Under the pieces are notes generated by a model. It searched no databases. It was not told the DNA's origin and saw nothing but the letters and a program-made list of their open reading frames with translations. The position numbers and the translations under genes are program-made. Shown in pieces: positions 1 to 12,500 of a stretch of DNA of 64,000 nucleotides (position 1 is its first letter; each line of letters opens with the position of its first letter). Origin of the DNA: Henckelia pumila (Eukaryota; Streptophyta; Magnoliopsida; Lamiales; Gesneriaceae); contig NC_133123.1 of NCBI RefSeq assembly GCF_033568475.1, forward strand, positions 151,729,753 through 151,793,752, given 5' to 3'.

Positions 1-524
1 TTTCTTTTCTTGGGCGGGGCCAAAAGTTTCATAATTTATTGAAATAGTATATTAGATTTTGTCTAGCAGCATATGCCAAAACAAAGAAGAAATCTATGTC
101 ATAAGAATGAATGAAAAGAATCTTTATGCTATCATTTGTTAAACTACTTGATTATACAAACTTATTACTTCTTCAATATTTTTCTCACCAACACGGTAGC
201 TATTATCAAAACGAGTGTATTTTTTTATTATATATTATTGTATTTTATTTTATATTTGTATTTATACTCCTTTTTTTTTTTGACAAACATTGTTATTAAT
301 ATGGAAAATTTTCGAACAGATTAGGTATCACCTACCTATGTCTTCTACCCAAACCCAATTTTAATCTATATATGAGATAAACCACATGAATAATTCAAAA
401 TTAAAATAAAACTTAAATTTTGTATAATTCAATAGGAAACGACCAATCAAATTGAAAATAGAATGTGCTCCACTTGTTAGTTACTCCGTCCATTTCGATT
501 ATAAAAGTCACATTTTTTTAGACA

Positions 525-915
525 AAAATTTATATGAGACAGTTTCATGGGTCAATTTTGTGAGACGGATCTCCTATTTGGGTCATTCATAAAAAATATT
601 ATTTTTTATGTCAAAAGTTTTATTTTTTATTATAAATATAGATAGGATTGACTCATCGAATAAAGATTAGTGAGACCTCTCACAAGAGATCTACTTTTTT
701 TTAATATATGAAACTCATAAACTTGTATTATATATATATTTAGGCAAAAACTCCTATGAGACGGTCTTAAGGTCATTTTTTGAGACGAATATCTTATTTG
801 AATTATCCATTAAAAATATTATATTTTATGTCAAAAATATTTTTTATTATTATAAATATGGATAGGGTTGACCCGTCTCACAAATGAGACCATCTCACAG
901 GAGTGTTACTCTTTT
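525..915. repeat. Two adjacent MITE-like units with GAGACGGTCT ends
   Basis: Two related stretches of about 175 bp (roughly 525-700 and 740-915) share the same order of words: a GAGAC-rich start, TTTTTTATGTCAAAA, TATTATAAATATGGATAGG, GTTGACCCGTCTCA and a GAGAC/GTCTC end. In the second unit the ends are inverted (GAGACGGTCT at 756 against AGACCATCTCA near 889). This suggests a small non-autonomous DNA transposon family. No clear target duplication was seen, so the boundaries are approximate. Confidence 0.5.
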
Positions 916-1408
916 ATTTAACATTATTTTTCAAATTTTTTACTAATTATTATATGTCCCTTTTAATTATTAATAAGTTTTAAAAACCTGCGATTTTGTA
1001 AGTGAATTAAATATAGATAAAATAGAAAATTTAAATTTAAATTTATTTTTCTCAATGATTTTTTTCTAATCTATATGTTGAAAGAAACAAGTTTATATAT
1101 ATAACTGATACAGAAAGAATACCATTATTTTGTAATTTATATTGCCTCACCCTGTCACCCATGATGATATACATTACTTTAAAGACTTAAATGCCATAGT
1201 TGGGCTTAATATATTATTTTAGGCTCAAACTTTTAGCTTTAAATCCCACCGAGTTGTTTCTTCCAATGTCAGATTGTTGGGGGTTAAATATTTGGTGACT
1301 TTACACATGTAGGGCTTCAATAAGTGTCGTTAAGCGAATATTCTAACCCTACAATATATAATCATACTCAAAAGGAGTGAATACAAAAATTGTGAGTGAT
1401 AATAAAAT

Positions 1409-1538
1409 AAAATCGCTCGATGCATCGATGGATTTTATATCTGAGAGGCTGAAAGCATAAACTTTTATTTTTTAAAATCTCTCGATGCATCGATGGATTT
1501 TATATCTGAGAGGCTGAAAGCATAAACTTTTATTTTTT
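1409..1538. repeat. 65-bp tandem duplication
   Basis: Two almost identical copies with a 65-bp period (CTCGATGCATCGATGG begins at 1416 and again at 1481). Each contains the palindrome TCGATGCATCGA followed by the same 40 or so bases and ends in a T-run. The copies differ at very few positions, so the duplication looks recent. Confidence 0.85.
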
Positions 1539-2427
1539 TTTAAAAAAAAAACCATTAAAAAAATAAAATAAAAACAAGAATCCACTATATAAAAATTTAT
1601 ATAGGCCCGTTTAGATCTGTATTTTTTAAGAAACGTTTTTATTGTTTTCTAAGTAAAAAAAATTAAAATATGTGTTTGGATAGGATTTTTGTTTTTTGAA
1701 AAATAATATCAAAAAAATGTTTTTCAAGTATATATATATTTTTTAAAAACAATTGATAGGTGTTTAGAATAAAAAGATGTGGGTTAAAATAGAAATAAAA
1801 TGATTTGTAGAATAATTTTCCAAAAACATTATTAGTTATTTTTAATTATAAAATCATGGTTTAAATAGTTGCCTGAATACTTTTCTATTATATAAAGACT
1901 TTTATAGAATATTTGTCGAAGTATAAAATTATATTTAAAACAAATTTGTATATAAAAATTTTATGAAAAAAAACATTTTTATAAAAACATATAAATACTC
2001 ATTTGGATGAAGCTCAAATTTATGAATGCGTGGCCATATATATATGTTTGTTTATGTTACTAAAGAACAAGAATAATGTTACCTTGAATTTATCGAAATT
2101 TGTAAGATTATTTACAATTAGAAAGCTTTACAGTTTTGATTCAATTTCATCTCAGTGTGTACAAATATTAATCAGAAACAAATGATTTCGATTAAAAATA
2201 TATACAAAAACTGGCAAAGCGCCATTAACTTTTTGGATTAATTGTGAAGCAAAAAACTTGCATCGATATCCAAACAAACACAAGTTCTTAAAATTTCCTC
2301 CTTCAAACGTTGTCATGATCATTGTTCGAGACCAAAAACACCATTCATCGCGATCCATACATGAACACGGACAATTTCCTCTTCCAAAAAGTCGTCGAAG
2401 CGATAGTTGACGAAACCATAAAATCAT

Positions 2428-4985
2428 TCATCTCGATCCATGAACATGGACTTCGAAGTCATCATTTCCATTATCATGTTGTTGCTCTTGAATCCGCTTT
2501 GCGGAATCTACCAATGTTTCCGGACAATGCCATAGCTCAATCAGCTGAAGCGAATGCATTTCTCCGACGCCGCAAGGAATCTCATCAATCCAACGAACGC
2601 CATTGAGACACAAGGTCTCCAGGCTTGGGAAGTGCTCTCTTTCAACTTCCCAACTCACCAAATTATCTAAAGAAGAACATAAGTACTGCAGTTGAAGAAA
2701 CTGGCCTTCCACCGGCTTCCACTCGGATTCTTCATCGACTTCAAGATGCATCATCGTGAGCACTCGAAGATTCGGGAGAGACCCGATGATGGTAACGTTT
2801 TCCCAAGGCAACGGAACTCTTTCTAGACTTAAACTTTTAAGACTTGTTGGGAAAGCATGGTTCCATGTCATTGAGAACTTAGGAAATTTGGACACAGAAA
2901 CTTTCAACTCTTGGAGGCTTTTTAGGTGGAAAAGATTGTTGAGTCTCAAATCATCCCATTTAGCACTGCTGGGCACATGAAATTCAACTGTCAATTTCTT
3001 TAGACTCGCAAGCATTTCAATGGCCTCTTCAGTAAATCTGAAATTCATCACCTTCTCAAGTGTTTGTAGATCACTTTCGCGAATGATCCCTCCGGTGTTA
3101 GGACACGCTAAAACGAAACGGGTGTTCATGATCAGATGCCTTAGCTGTGGCATTCCCAAGATTTCATAAGGCACTATCAATGGTCGTAAGTCGGTATTAT
3201 GAGCAATTATAGTTTCAAGATTGGGAAGTTTGGATATCGAGGCAGCATCCGGGCGTGATGCATAGTTGAAGGAAAACGCGATGTACCTTAAATAGACGAA
3301 TGTTGAGATTTCAGTAGCCAACTTTGGCCAAGTTACATGAGGTATATCCAAAATATTGAGGCGCCTACAACATAGAGATAAGATTGGCCCCCAATACATA
3401 TCGCGGAAGAGTAGAACTGCACGTACGCTTGCGTCTAGGATTCGCCATTCCTGACGATTCTGCGTGCAATGAATGTCCAGGCGACGATTTGGATTGTCTA
3501 TGGTTTCTACTTGTGCATTCCTTGTAGATGAGACATGATGTAGGAAAGTCTCTTCTTCAGCTTTTGCTACACAAATTTCCCTCAATAGATCATGGATTCC
3601 AATAGTTTGGATTTTTCCATCCGGCCCTTTTTGGCTCACTAAGATAAGACTTCTATTAACAAGATCCTCCAAGCACCATTCTCCCACGTCTTCCAAGCAT
3701 TTAGCCTGATCACTTAGTTTAAGAAATCCCTCAGCAACCCACAACATGATTAGCTTACGAGCATCGATCTCAGAATCTTCCGAAAAAGCAGGAATATAAA
3801 GGAAACATGGCTTTAGTCTAAGAGGCAACTCGTCGTAACTCAAACATAGTATCTTCGAGCAATGTAGTGCGATCGTTGGTTTTGTTGAACTTATATTTTC
3901 CGAAACATTTTCCCACCATGCTTGTTTTGCGATGTTGTCCCTAGAAAGAAGTAGTCCTGCAACCACCGCAATAGTTAGAGGAAGTCCTCTGCAGTTTCTT
4001 GCAATCTTCTTTCCGATTTCCACCAATTGGAGAGGGCAAGATTCTTGTCCAAAAACCATTTCCCCGACTTCATCTGGTGAAATGGTGCATCACAAGATCC
4101 TGCGTAAACCGCAACATCTGATAGCCTAGTGGTTAACAAAATCCGACTTTTTATACCATCTTCAGGAAATATCATCTTCAAATCAAGCCAAGTCTTGGTA
4201 CTCCATACATCATCAATCACGACGAGATATCGTCTACCCATTAGAGTTTGGTACACTAGTGTTGCCAATTGAGCATCGCTCGGACCGGATTGTCCGAGAA
4301 CAGGTTTTTCCACGTCGCGAAGAAGCCGCAGAAGAACATGTCTCCTTTGATACTGCTGAGACACTGTGATCCACGCGCAGATGTCGAATTGCCGAGCACG
4401 GGTTGAATCCTCGTAGGCTTTTCTAGCTAGAGTCGTCTTCCCGATTCCACCCATACCAACAATTGGGATAACTTGGAGCATAGCTGAATCTTCGTACAAT
4501 CGTTCTTTGATTGCGTTCAAGTCATCTTCGAATCCCACGACTCTGTTTTTGGCAGTGATTTTGGGTGTGGATGAATGGCCGATAATGGGTCGGATTCGGA
4601 GATCTTCGGCTGAGTTGTTCTTCATCTTCGCCGCCTCTTCCCAGATAAAATCGACCCTTTCAAACGCGATGTTCAGGTCTCTATCTAAGCTCATCTTGGA
4701 CCCATGATCCGAACCCGAATCATCATCGTCTGCTGACACAGAACATAGATAAGAATCCATGAAATCTTGAGCTTGATATGCGGCGTTTGTGATTCCATTA
4801 CCCACAAGATCGAGCGTCCCACGATACTTGTCTGAATAATGTTCGAGGAAAACGATGATGGATTCAACCTTTCCTTGGAGAGCAACGATTTTATCTCTGT
4901 GAAGAGGATCGACATGTTGTTCAAGATTCAGAATCTGTCGAAGTGATCGAGCAAGGGAAACGAGTGCGGCATAAGCAGCGGCCAT
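2428..4985 (-). pseudogene. R1-like CC-NB-ARC-LRR resistance protein, frameshifted
   Basis: Intracellular immune receptor of the coiled-coil NLR class, closest in style to the solanaceous R1 late-blight family. I start it at the ATG at 4985 (MAAAYAALVSL), because an N-terminal coiled-coil domain follows directly. Visible motifs: P-loop GMGGIGKTT (residues about 178-185), RNBS-A FDICAWITVS (200-209), kinase 2 YLVVIDDVW (253-261), RNBS-B RILLTTR, then GLPL (CRGLPLTIAVVAGLL), an RNBS-D-like CFLYIPAF, an MHD-like GIHDLL, and irregular LRRs to the stop at 2428. The reading frame changes near 4060, between RNBS-B and GLPL. Few residues separate these motifs compared with the family, so a small deletion that is not a multiple of three probably caused the shift. 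The two frames cover about 850 codons. A sequencing error could also explain the break. Confidence 0.85.
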
Positions 4986-5327
4986 GGGAGCAAAGATCGA
5001 TCGATGCCTTTGACCAATCGTTAGAAACAATTTTTTTTTTTTTTTTTATCGTGGGAATAAAATTATTAGTAATTAATAATATAAATAATACAATGCTACA
5101 TTTTTTCATTATAAGCTGGAAATAATACATCAGAATTTTTTTTAAAAAAAATCAGACTAATGGGAACGTATTATTAGATCAATTTTGCTGATTTCAGGAG
5201 CACAAGAGTTTCACCTTTTATTGAGCCATAAACAGAATCATTATTCTTACAACAAACACAATCACAGACCACATCAACCTATTCAACAAACTCTAACTTT
5301 GAACTTGTAACAAACACATCACCTACG

Positions 5328-7439
5328 TCACTCCTTCTTCAGCTCCTGCATTTGCACCGTCTCCGGGTAGAGCAAGCCCTTAGCTCCGGTGTAGTCGACG
5401 AGTTTCTTTCCAAACGCTTCCTTCGGGTGCTCTCCGGGGCTAGTCATGTACATCAATCTGTACACCCACTCCACCACCTCGGGGCAGAACACCTTCCAGA
5501 AGAATGTAGCCCGAACCCACGACGGCTGTGTCACGTATCGTTCTCCCCTGCATGCGCTCCTCACTATCGCCTTCGCACAGCTTTCGACCCTTTGGACCGG
5601 GATTATGCTCAAATGTGGCTTCATACAATCATTCAAGAGAACATATAAGTATAAGATATCGTATATTTTTGTCAAAAAAAAACTAATCTTTATCATTCAA
5701 TTTCCCCTGTTTGCTTTTAGTCCTTACATCTCTTATATCTTCATCAGCTACCATCTTGCCTTCTTTGTTCAAGAATTTTCCTTGTGTCAGTTCGGATTCG
5801 ATGGACCCCGGTGACACGACGGTAATACCTATATCAGGCCCGAACTCGACCCTCAACGTCTCGAAAAATTGGAGGATTGCTGCTTTAGTAGCCTGATGAA
5901 TATAGAACGCAATACAACCAAGTCACCAGCACATACACTAGAATATATATTATTACAAAATGCGCAAAAAACTAAGGCAACAACTCACATTGTACAAACT
6001 CATTCTTGGTGCGGGCAACCAAGACGCCGCCGAAGAAAGTACGATCACTCGGCCTCTGCTGTTTCGGAGATACGGGGCAGCGAATCGGGTCATGTAAACG
6101 AAGCCCCAAAAGTTGATATCCTATCAAGCCACAACATATATATATCATCACCAGAACATACAACTTCCTAGATTAATCCAAGATGCACTAAGATGAAATC
6201 GAGAATTTGAATAGATACACATATTAGTATCATCGTATCTCATACCATAATTTGCTTAAACTGAGTAATATCTTCTATTTCTTCAAGCATGGCTACCGAC
6301 ATAATACCAGCATTGTTGACAAGATGATCCACTGCACATTAGACAAATTAAATCAAGAAAAATCGAAAGTCGTCGATTTGTTTTTTTTTTTGAAAAATTA
6401 TGGATCCTAATAATGTATCAATGAGATGAAATTTGTTACATCTTCCAAAATGGTTAATGGTCTGATCAATGACCCTCCTGCAATCCTCCACTTTCGAAAC
6501 ATCGGCGCGTATTACGACGACGTCCGGCGACCCTAATTCGCGAGCCACCGCCGCCACTTCTTGGAGGCTTTTCTCCCTCCTGGCCGCCAGAACCAAGCAT
6601 GCCCCTCTCTTTGCATATTCATATGCAACACTCTTCCCACCAACAAGCAAAAAAGAAATATCATGAAACATTAATATCTACAAATTTTTTTTATTTTTTG
6701 CGTTTTACGCTCGAAATATGTACAACGAGTCACCCGATTATTGTGCATGAAATGAGATTTAATTGAGGAAAATTGTATTTTTCGGTTATTTATATTTCTC
6801 CGGCATATATGCTATCAAATTTCCATCCCTTATTTTTATTATTTTCTTTTTGAAGATTTTATTTCCTAGACATTCATTCTGTCGATGTGATACTCTGTAA
6901 AAGCATAAAATTAGCAAAAATAAAATTTTAAAAATAACGAAAATTGTATTTTTTATGGTTACTTATATTTATCTTTACAATTTTTATCATGTATGTTCGT
7001 TCATTCTCGATCTGTTATGTTCATTGTTTTGAAATTTTATTTTTTCGACGTATAATTGTTGACGTGGTACAATCTGTATAAAAAACTAAAATGGCCAAAA
7101 ATCGCCATTAAAAATAACAAACATTACCAAAAAAATAAAATTTTAAAAAATTGAACTGATATATCGGACATTAACTTGCAAAGAAAACAAATATATGTGA
7201 CCAAAATTACAATTTCACGATTTCATAATCATACTTATGCTTGAAATTACACTCACTTCGCCAATGCCGGAGGAGGCGCCGGTGATGACGACGACTTTTT
7301 CGGCGACATCCTCGCTGAAAAGGGTGCCCAAAATCGAGAGGAAGAACTTGAAAATCTGGAAAGGTGGCAAGAAAAACATGAGGGAGAAGAAGGTGAAAGG
7401 GGGAGCTACCAAATCAAGAAACATGTGAACAATTTCCAT
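5328..7439 (-). CDS. HSD1: Steroleosin / 11-beta-hydroxysteroid dehydrogenase-like SDR
   Basis: Short-chain dehydrogenase of the seed oil-body steroleosin family; members oxidise or reduce sterols with NAD(P)(H). Six exons with GT/AG junctions: 7257-7439, 6440-6632, 6246-6331, 5989-6120, 5728-5892 and 5328-5618, giving 349 aa, the usual length of plant HSD1. The N-terminus is a long hydrophobic, proline-containing anchor (MEIVHMFLDLVAPPFTFF), as expected for oil-body insertion. The cofactor motif TGASSGIG lies at the end of exon 1, LVNNAG in exon 3, and the catalytic Ser is in VLSSAAS (exon 4). The catalytic YNATK splits across the exon 4/5 junction, between YN and ATK. PGSIESE follows. All key residues are present, so the gene looks functional. 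The gene symbol reflects the family, not proven orthology. Confidence 0.9.
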
Positions 7440-7527
7440 TGTGAAAAATTATCGATATCGGATAATTCGAGAGCAAAATCTTGCAGAATTTGATCAAATT
7501 TGTGGATGTTTTTTGTGCATAATTATA

Positions 7528-7594
7528 TTATATAGAGATTGGATGCATGGATGGAGTGTTGGTGGCAGCAGTGCATGGATTATATATGACACGT
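7528..7594 (-). promoter_or_regulatory. Seed-type promoter of the steroleosin gene: TATA, two RY motifs, ABRE
   Basis: On the minus strand, upstream of the ATG at 7439, there is a TATA box CTATATAA (7528-7535, about 90 bp upstream), RY cores CATGCA (7544-7549 and 7572-7577) and an ABRE-like ACGTGTC (7588-7594). RY motifs bind B3 factors of the ABI3/FUS3/LEC2 type, and ABREs bind bZIP factors. The combination is typical of seed storage and oil-body genes and matches the product. Confidence 0.6.
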
Positions 7595-7599
7595 ATTGT

Positions 7600-8980
7600 T
7601 GGAGGCATCGGTGGTGATTACTTTCGCTGCTTCTTCGACTCAATCTCTTCACCAATTTGGATTCATCTATTCAAGTTTTTGTTTGTACTATCAACAATTT
7701 AAATAAAACCAAATATTTGCTCATTTCAAAAAAAAAATTATTTGCTTTTAAAATTTAAAACAAAGATATATTTCTTCCTTTTCTTATATAAATATCATAT
7801 TTTTTCCATTCATTCTAGATGTACATTTATTTTTCATATTTAATATTATATATTTATTCTTTTATCAATCTTATATAACAATTTTTAATCTTATTAAAAT
7901 ACTAATAAATAAAAGTAATGAATATTTTATTTTGCAACATTAATTTTTCTAATAAAATATAATGTGTAGAAAATACATATTAGTTAAAGGGACGGAGGAA
8001 GTAAAAAAGAGTATTATTTTTTAAAAATAAATAAATAAAAGAAAGAAAATATCAAAAATACTGAGATGTCAAGCTGTCTTATAGGTAATTGGATCAAAAT
8101 ACCCAAAAATTAAAATTTAGTGTAAAAAACTAATATTTAAAAAGTTAATGAACTAAAATCAAATAATGAAGAAGTCGGTGAATCCAAAAAATTATAAGTG
8201 CAGTTATATATACTTGTGCTAAAATATGAAATAAACACATTCTTGATGTAATTTGATTGTTACCAAGTCCACTAATAATTAAATACAAACTAAAAATAAA
8301 TAAAATATTTCTATATAAAAAAACATTAGATTAACAAAATTTGTGATATGAGTTTTTCTTTTCCATATTAATGTAATCGGTTTGGATCAATTTGGTTCGG
8401 GTCTGGACACTCTTGGTTGTTGCTGCCTTAAAATCGTCAATCAACTATCTTAGGCTTCGATCGTATGGAGCTTGGAAATGGAAGGAGAAAGAAAAATATT
8501 AAATTTTATAGAAGAGAAAGGTAAGTAAATTGAGAGATAATTAAATTCTCCCCATTCAAATTTCTTTTTTTCTAAAAATTAATGGAAATTGTAGGAAACA
8601 CAAATTAAAAAAATTGTTTTCAAATAAATACAACTTATTTCCTTTATTTTCTTTCTCCAACTCCAATCTCAAACATAAAAATACATTGTTTTTTTCCTCT
8701 TCCTTCTCTTTTGTTCTTTTCTTTTCTTTTCTTTTCCTTTCCTTTCTATTCTTTTCTTTTTCATTCAAACTTCCATCCCAAGTCTAAGCTGTATTTGATA
8801 TTGCTGCTAGCCTGCTACCTTAAAACAGTCAGAATACAAAAATTGCGGATTTATTTGGTAATGTTTTCAAGTAGTTTTAATCACTTTAATTAATCATTTT
8901 TTTAAGGATGCTGACATGACATTAGATAAATTAGTTTCATATTAGCGTCAAAAAATGATACAAATACCAAACAAAAATTG
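7600..8980. other. AT-rich intergenic region
   Basis: No gene seen. It is mostly low-complexity AT sequence with a CT-rich stretch (about 8690-8770). A GGGACGGAGGAAGTA word near 7990 resembles one end of a Stowaway/mariner MITE, but I could not find its partner. The area 8455-8800 has weakly inverted ends (GGAGCTTGGAAATGGAAGG against a reverse-complement relative) and may be an old MITE. Confidence 0.4.
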
Positions 8981-8985
8981 AAATT

Positions 8986-9526
8986 TGTTGAACTTAATCA
9001 CAAATCCAATCCTTTGATTCTCAGAAACATACAACACAATTCCCACGATGAACAGAAATTAAGAACAAGAAAGAACACTCAAAAACAATTTACGTGGTTC
9101 GACTCTTGTTGAGTCTACATCCACGGGAGGAATGATAATCTCTTTATTGATCAAGACAAGTATTTGAATACAAAGCTTTTCGATCCAAAAACAATCACAA
9201 AGAAAAAACCAGAAAACTCAGAGAAATATTTCCAGCCTTTGTGATCTCTTCCCCTTTGGATTTCCTTCGTATTCTTCCTCTTTGATTGCTCTCACATCCC
9301 TTTGATTTATTCCTTCTATAGAGTATTTATACCAGCTCGATATAACTGATTTCTCTAAGATAAAATCTTCTCAATCAGGATAAGGTCCAACTGCCTCTTA
9401 AGCTTAAGAATAGTAACCAACTTCTTAACTGTTACAACTATTAACAGTTTTTGGTTATTATGCTCTTAATGCTTCCAGTTAAGCTTTTCTTGATTGATCC
9501 ATTTAACTTTGAAAACACACCTAACA
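8986..9526 (-). repeat. 3' LTR of the Copia element
   Basis: This is the downstream LTR, since the element reads on the minus strand. A TATAAATA box lies at 9324-9331. The purine-rich stretch just inside it (9527-9545, read GGTGGAGAT on the minus strand) is the likely plus-strand primer. Confidence 0.92.
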
Positions 9527-9575
9527 AATCTCCACCTTGTCTTCACAAGTTGATTACCTTCCTCCACTTTGAGAT

Positions 9576-12500
9576 CTAAGTTATTTCTCCTACGTTAACC
9601 AAATCTTGACAGTGCCTAAACTTGGCTTGTGGCAATGACTTGGTTAACATATCCGCAGGGTTCTCACTTGTGTGTATCTTCTCTACAACAATCTGACCCT
9701 TATTCAAAACATCTCTTACAAAGTGTAGCTTGATATCAATGTGTTTACTCCTCTCATGATAGGCTTGATGTTTTGTGAGGTGAATGACACTTTGATTATC
9801 ACAATGAACCTTTAGCTGGTTTTGTTCAATTCCAAGTTCTGTCAAGATTCCCTTAAGCCAGGTTGCTTCCTTTATTGCTTCTGTTAAAGCAATATGCTCT
9901 GCTTCAGTAGTGGATAAAGCCACAACCGATTGAAGAGTTGCCTTCCAACTTACTGCTGAACCAAATAGAGTGAAGATGTACCCTGTGAGAGATTTCCTTG
10001 TGTCTAGGTTTCCTGCGAAATCAGAGTCCACATAGCCTTCCACAAACTGCTCACAATCATCTTGTCTTCTAAATATCAATCCAGTACCATCAGTTCCTTT
10101 TAAATACCTCAAAGTCCACTTTAAAGCATCCCAATGCATTCTTCCAGGATTTGCCATAAATCTTGATATGACACTTATGGCATAGGCTAAATCTGGCCGA
10201 CTGCATACCATTGCATACATTATGCTTCCAACAACATTTGCATAAGGAACACCTTTCATGTCTTGAGCCTCTGCCTCATTACTTGGTGACTGATCTGTAG
10301 ACAATTTGAAATGTTGTCCTAATGGTGTACTCACTGTTTTAGATTCATGCATATGGAATGTGATCAACACTTTTCTGATATATGAAGTTTGATTCAAGTA
10401 TAACAGTTTCCTGTCTTTACTCCTCTGAATATCCATTCCTATTATCCTCTTCGCTTCACCCAACTCTTTCATTTCAAACTCAGAATTCAATTTCCTTTTT
10501 AAACTCTCAAGATCTTCCCTGTCTAAGCTAGCAATCAGCATATCGTCTACATACAACAGAAGTATGGTTTTAATCTGATCTCCAGCCTTTTTCACATACA
10601 CACAACTATCAAAGCTGCTTTTTTTAAACTGAATGCTCGTTATGAATTCATCAAATCTTCGATACCATTGCCTAGGACTCTGTTTGAGGCCATAAAGTGA
10701 TTTTTTCAAAAGACAAACTTCACTTTTATGAGCTGAAACCTTATATCCTTCAGGTTGTTCCATGAAGATTGTCTCATCAAGATCTCCATGTAAGAATGCT
10801 GTCTTAACATCTAGTTGTTCCAGTTCCATATTCCATTGTGTGGCTAAGGCTAACACAATCCTAATTGAGCAGTGTTTCACAACAGGTGAATATATTTCAT
10901 GGAAATCTATTCCTTCCACTTGAGTGAACCCTTTTGCAACTAGTCTTGCCTTGTGTTTTACCTTAGTATCCTGTCCAGTGACATCCTTTAACTTGAACAC
11001 CCATTTGCATCCTATTACTTTCTGATCCTTTGGTTTAGGTACCAGTACCCATGTTTTGTTCTTGATGAATGAATCATATTCCTCTTTCATAGCTGTGACC
11101 CAATGATCCTTTTGTTTACTGGAAATTGCTTCTTGGTAAGAGGTTGGTTCTGAGCTGTCTATACCAGTAGATACATTTAGAGCGAAAGATACTAGATCAT
11201 CTTGTATGTAACGTTTAGGCATTCTGATTTCCCTCTTTGGTCTATCTCTGGCTAGCATATATGAGCTAGTATCAACATCATGTTCTTCATGTTCTAAACT
11301 TGATTCATCTGTCCTTTGATCATCTATTCTGTTCTCAACACCCTTTTCCTGCTCCACCTCAACTTGTAATTTGTTGTTTGCTCCTTCATTTGATACAGGC
11401 TGGTTTTCTTTTAGTTTGTAAGCCATCTTGCCTTCATCAAATGTTATATCTCTTGTCACAAAGCATCTTGGCCCTGAGGTTTCTAAGTTCCATACTTTAT
11501 ATCCCTTTTGACCATCAGGGTAACCTATAAAGATACATCTTAATGCTCTTGGATCCAGCTTTCCTTGTTTGACATGAGCATACGCCAAGCAACCAAACAC
11601 TCTTAGTTGTTTGTAATCAGCAGGAGTTCCTCTCCACATTTCTATAGGAGTTTTGAACATTAATGCACTGGAAGGACACTGATTTATCAGATAACAGGTA
11701 GTTGAGATTGCCTTACCCCAAAATGACTTTGGAAGTCCAGCACTAAGTAGAAGACACCTTACTCTTTCCAATAAGGTTCGATTCATGCGCTCGGCTATTC
11801 CATTTTGCTGAGGATTTCCAGGTACTGTCCTGTGCCTTGTTATCCCTTTATCCTTACAAAATCTGTTAAACTTCTCAGAAACAAACTCCAAACCATTGTC
11901 TGTTCTAAGATGTTTAAGTTTCCTGTTTGTCTTGTTTTCCACTGTAACTAACCAGTCTATGAATTTAAGGAGTGCCTCATCCTTTGTCTTAAGTATGTAA
12001 ACCCAAGTTCTTCTGGAATAATCATCAATTATCGACATGAAGTATCTTCCACCTCCATGAGTAGGAGTTGAGGATGGACCCCAAAGATCCGAGTGAACAT
12101 AATCCAAAGGTCCTTCTGTTGTGTGTTTTGCTGTGTGAAACTGAACCTTTTTAGCTTTGCCTAAGATACAATATTCACAAGATTCTAGCTCTTGAATCTT
12201 ATCACCACACAATAGATTTTGTTTTGCCAATTCAGCTAATCCTCTTTCACTGACATGGCCCAATCTTTTGTGCCATAGCTGTGTCAAATCATTTCCACTT
12301 TGAACTGTTGAAGATCCTCCAATTACAGTGTTTCCCATAAGGATATATAAGGAATTTATCCTTTTGGCTTTCATGATTACAAGTGATCCCTTTAGAATTC
12401 TCAAGTTTCCATTGTCTGACTTGAATGAATAACCCTTTGATTCCAGGGTACCAAGAGAGATTAAGTTCCTCTTAAGTTCAGGAACATATCTTACCTCCTG

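Larger units (their letters stand above)
1..2427. other. AT-rich intergenic region with small repeats
   Basis: I see no convincing gene. Open frames here are short and low in complexity. The stretch holds two related MITE-like units (about 525-915) and a 65-bp tandem duplication (1409-1538), listed separately. Between 2338 and 2455 there is an imperfect local duplication around the motif CATTCATC.CGATCCAT, just beyond the stop codon of the resistance gene. Confidence 0.6.

Noticed and set aside
2152..2427. Separate 91-aa gene after the NLR
   Set aside because: Short frame downstream of the NLR stop with no recognisable content.
8556..8893. Frames in the CT/GA-rich stretch
   Set aside because: Low-complexity Lys/Glu/Phe translations of a simple repeat.
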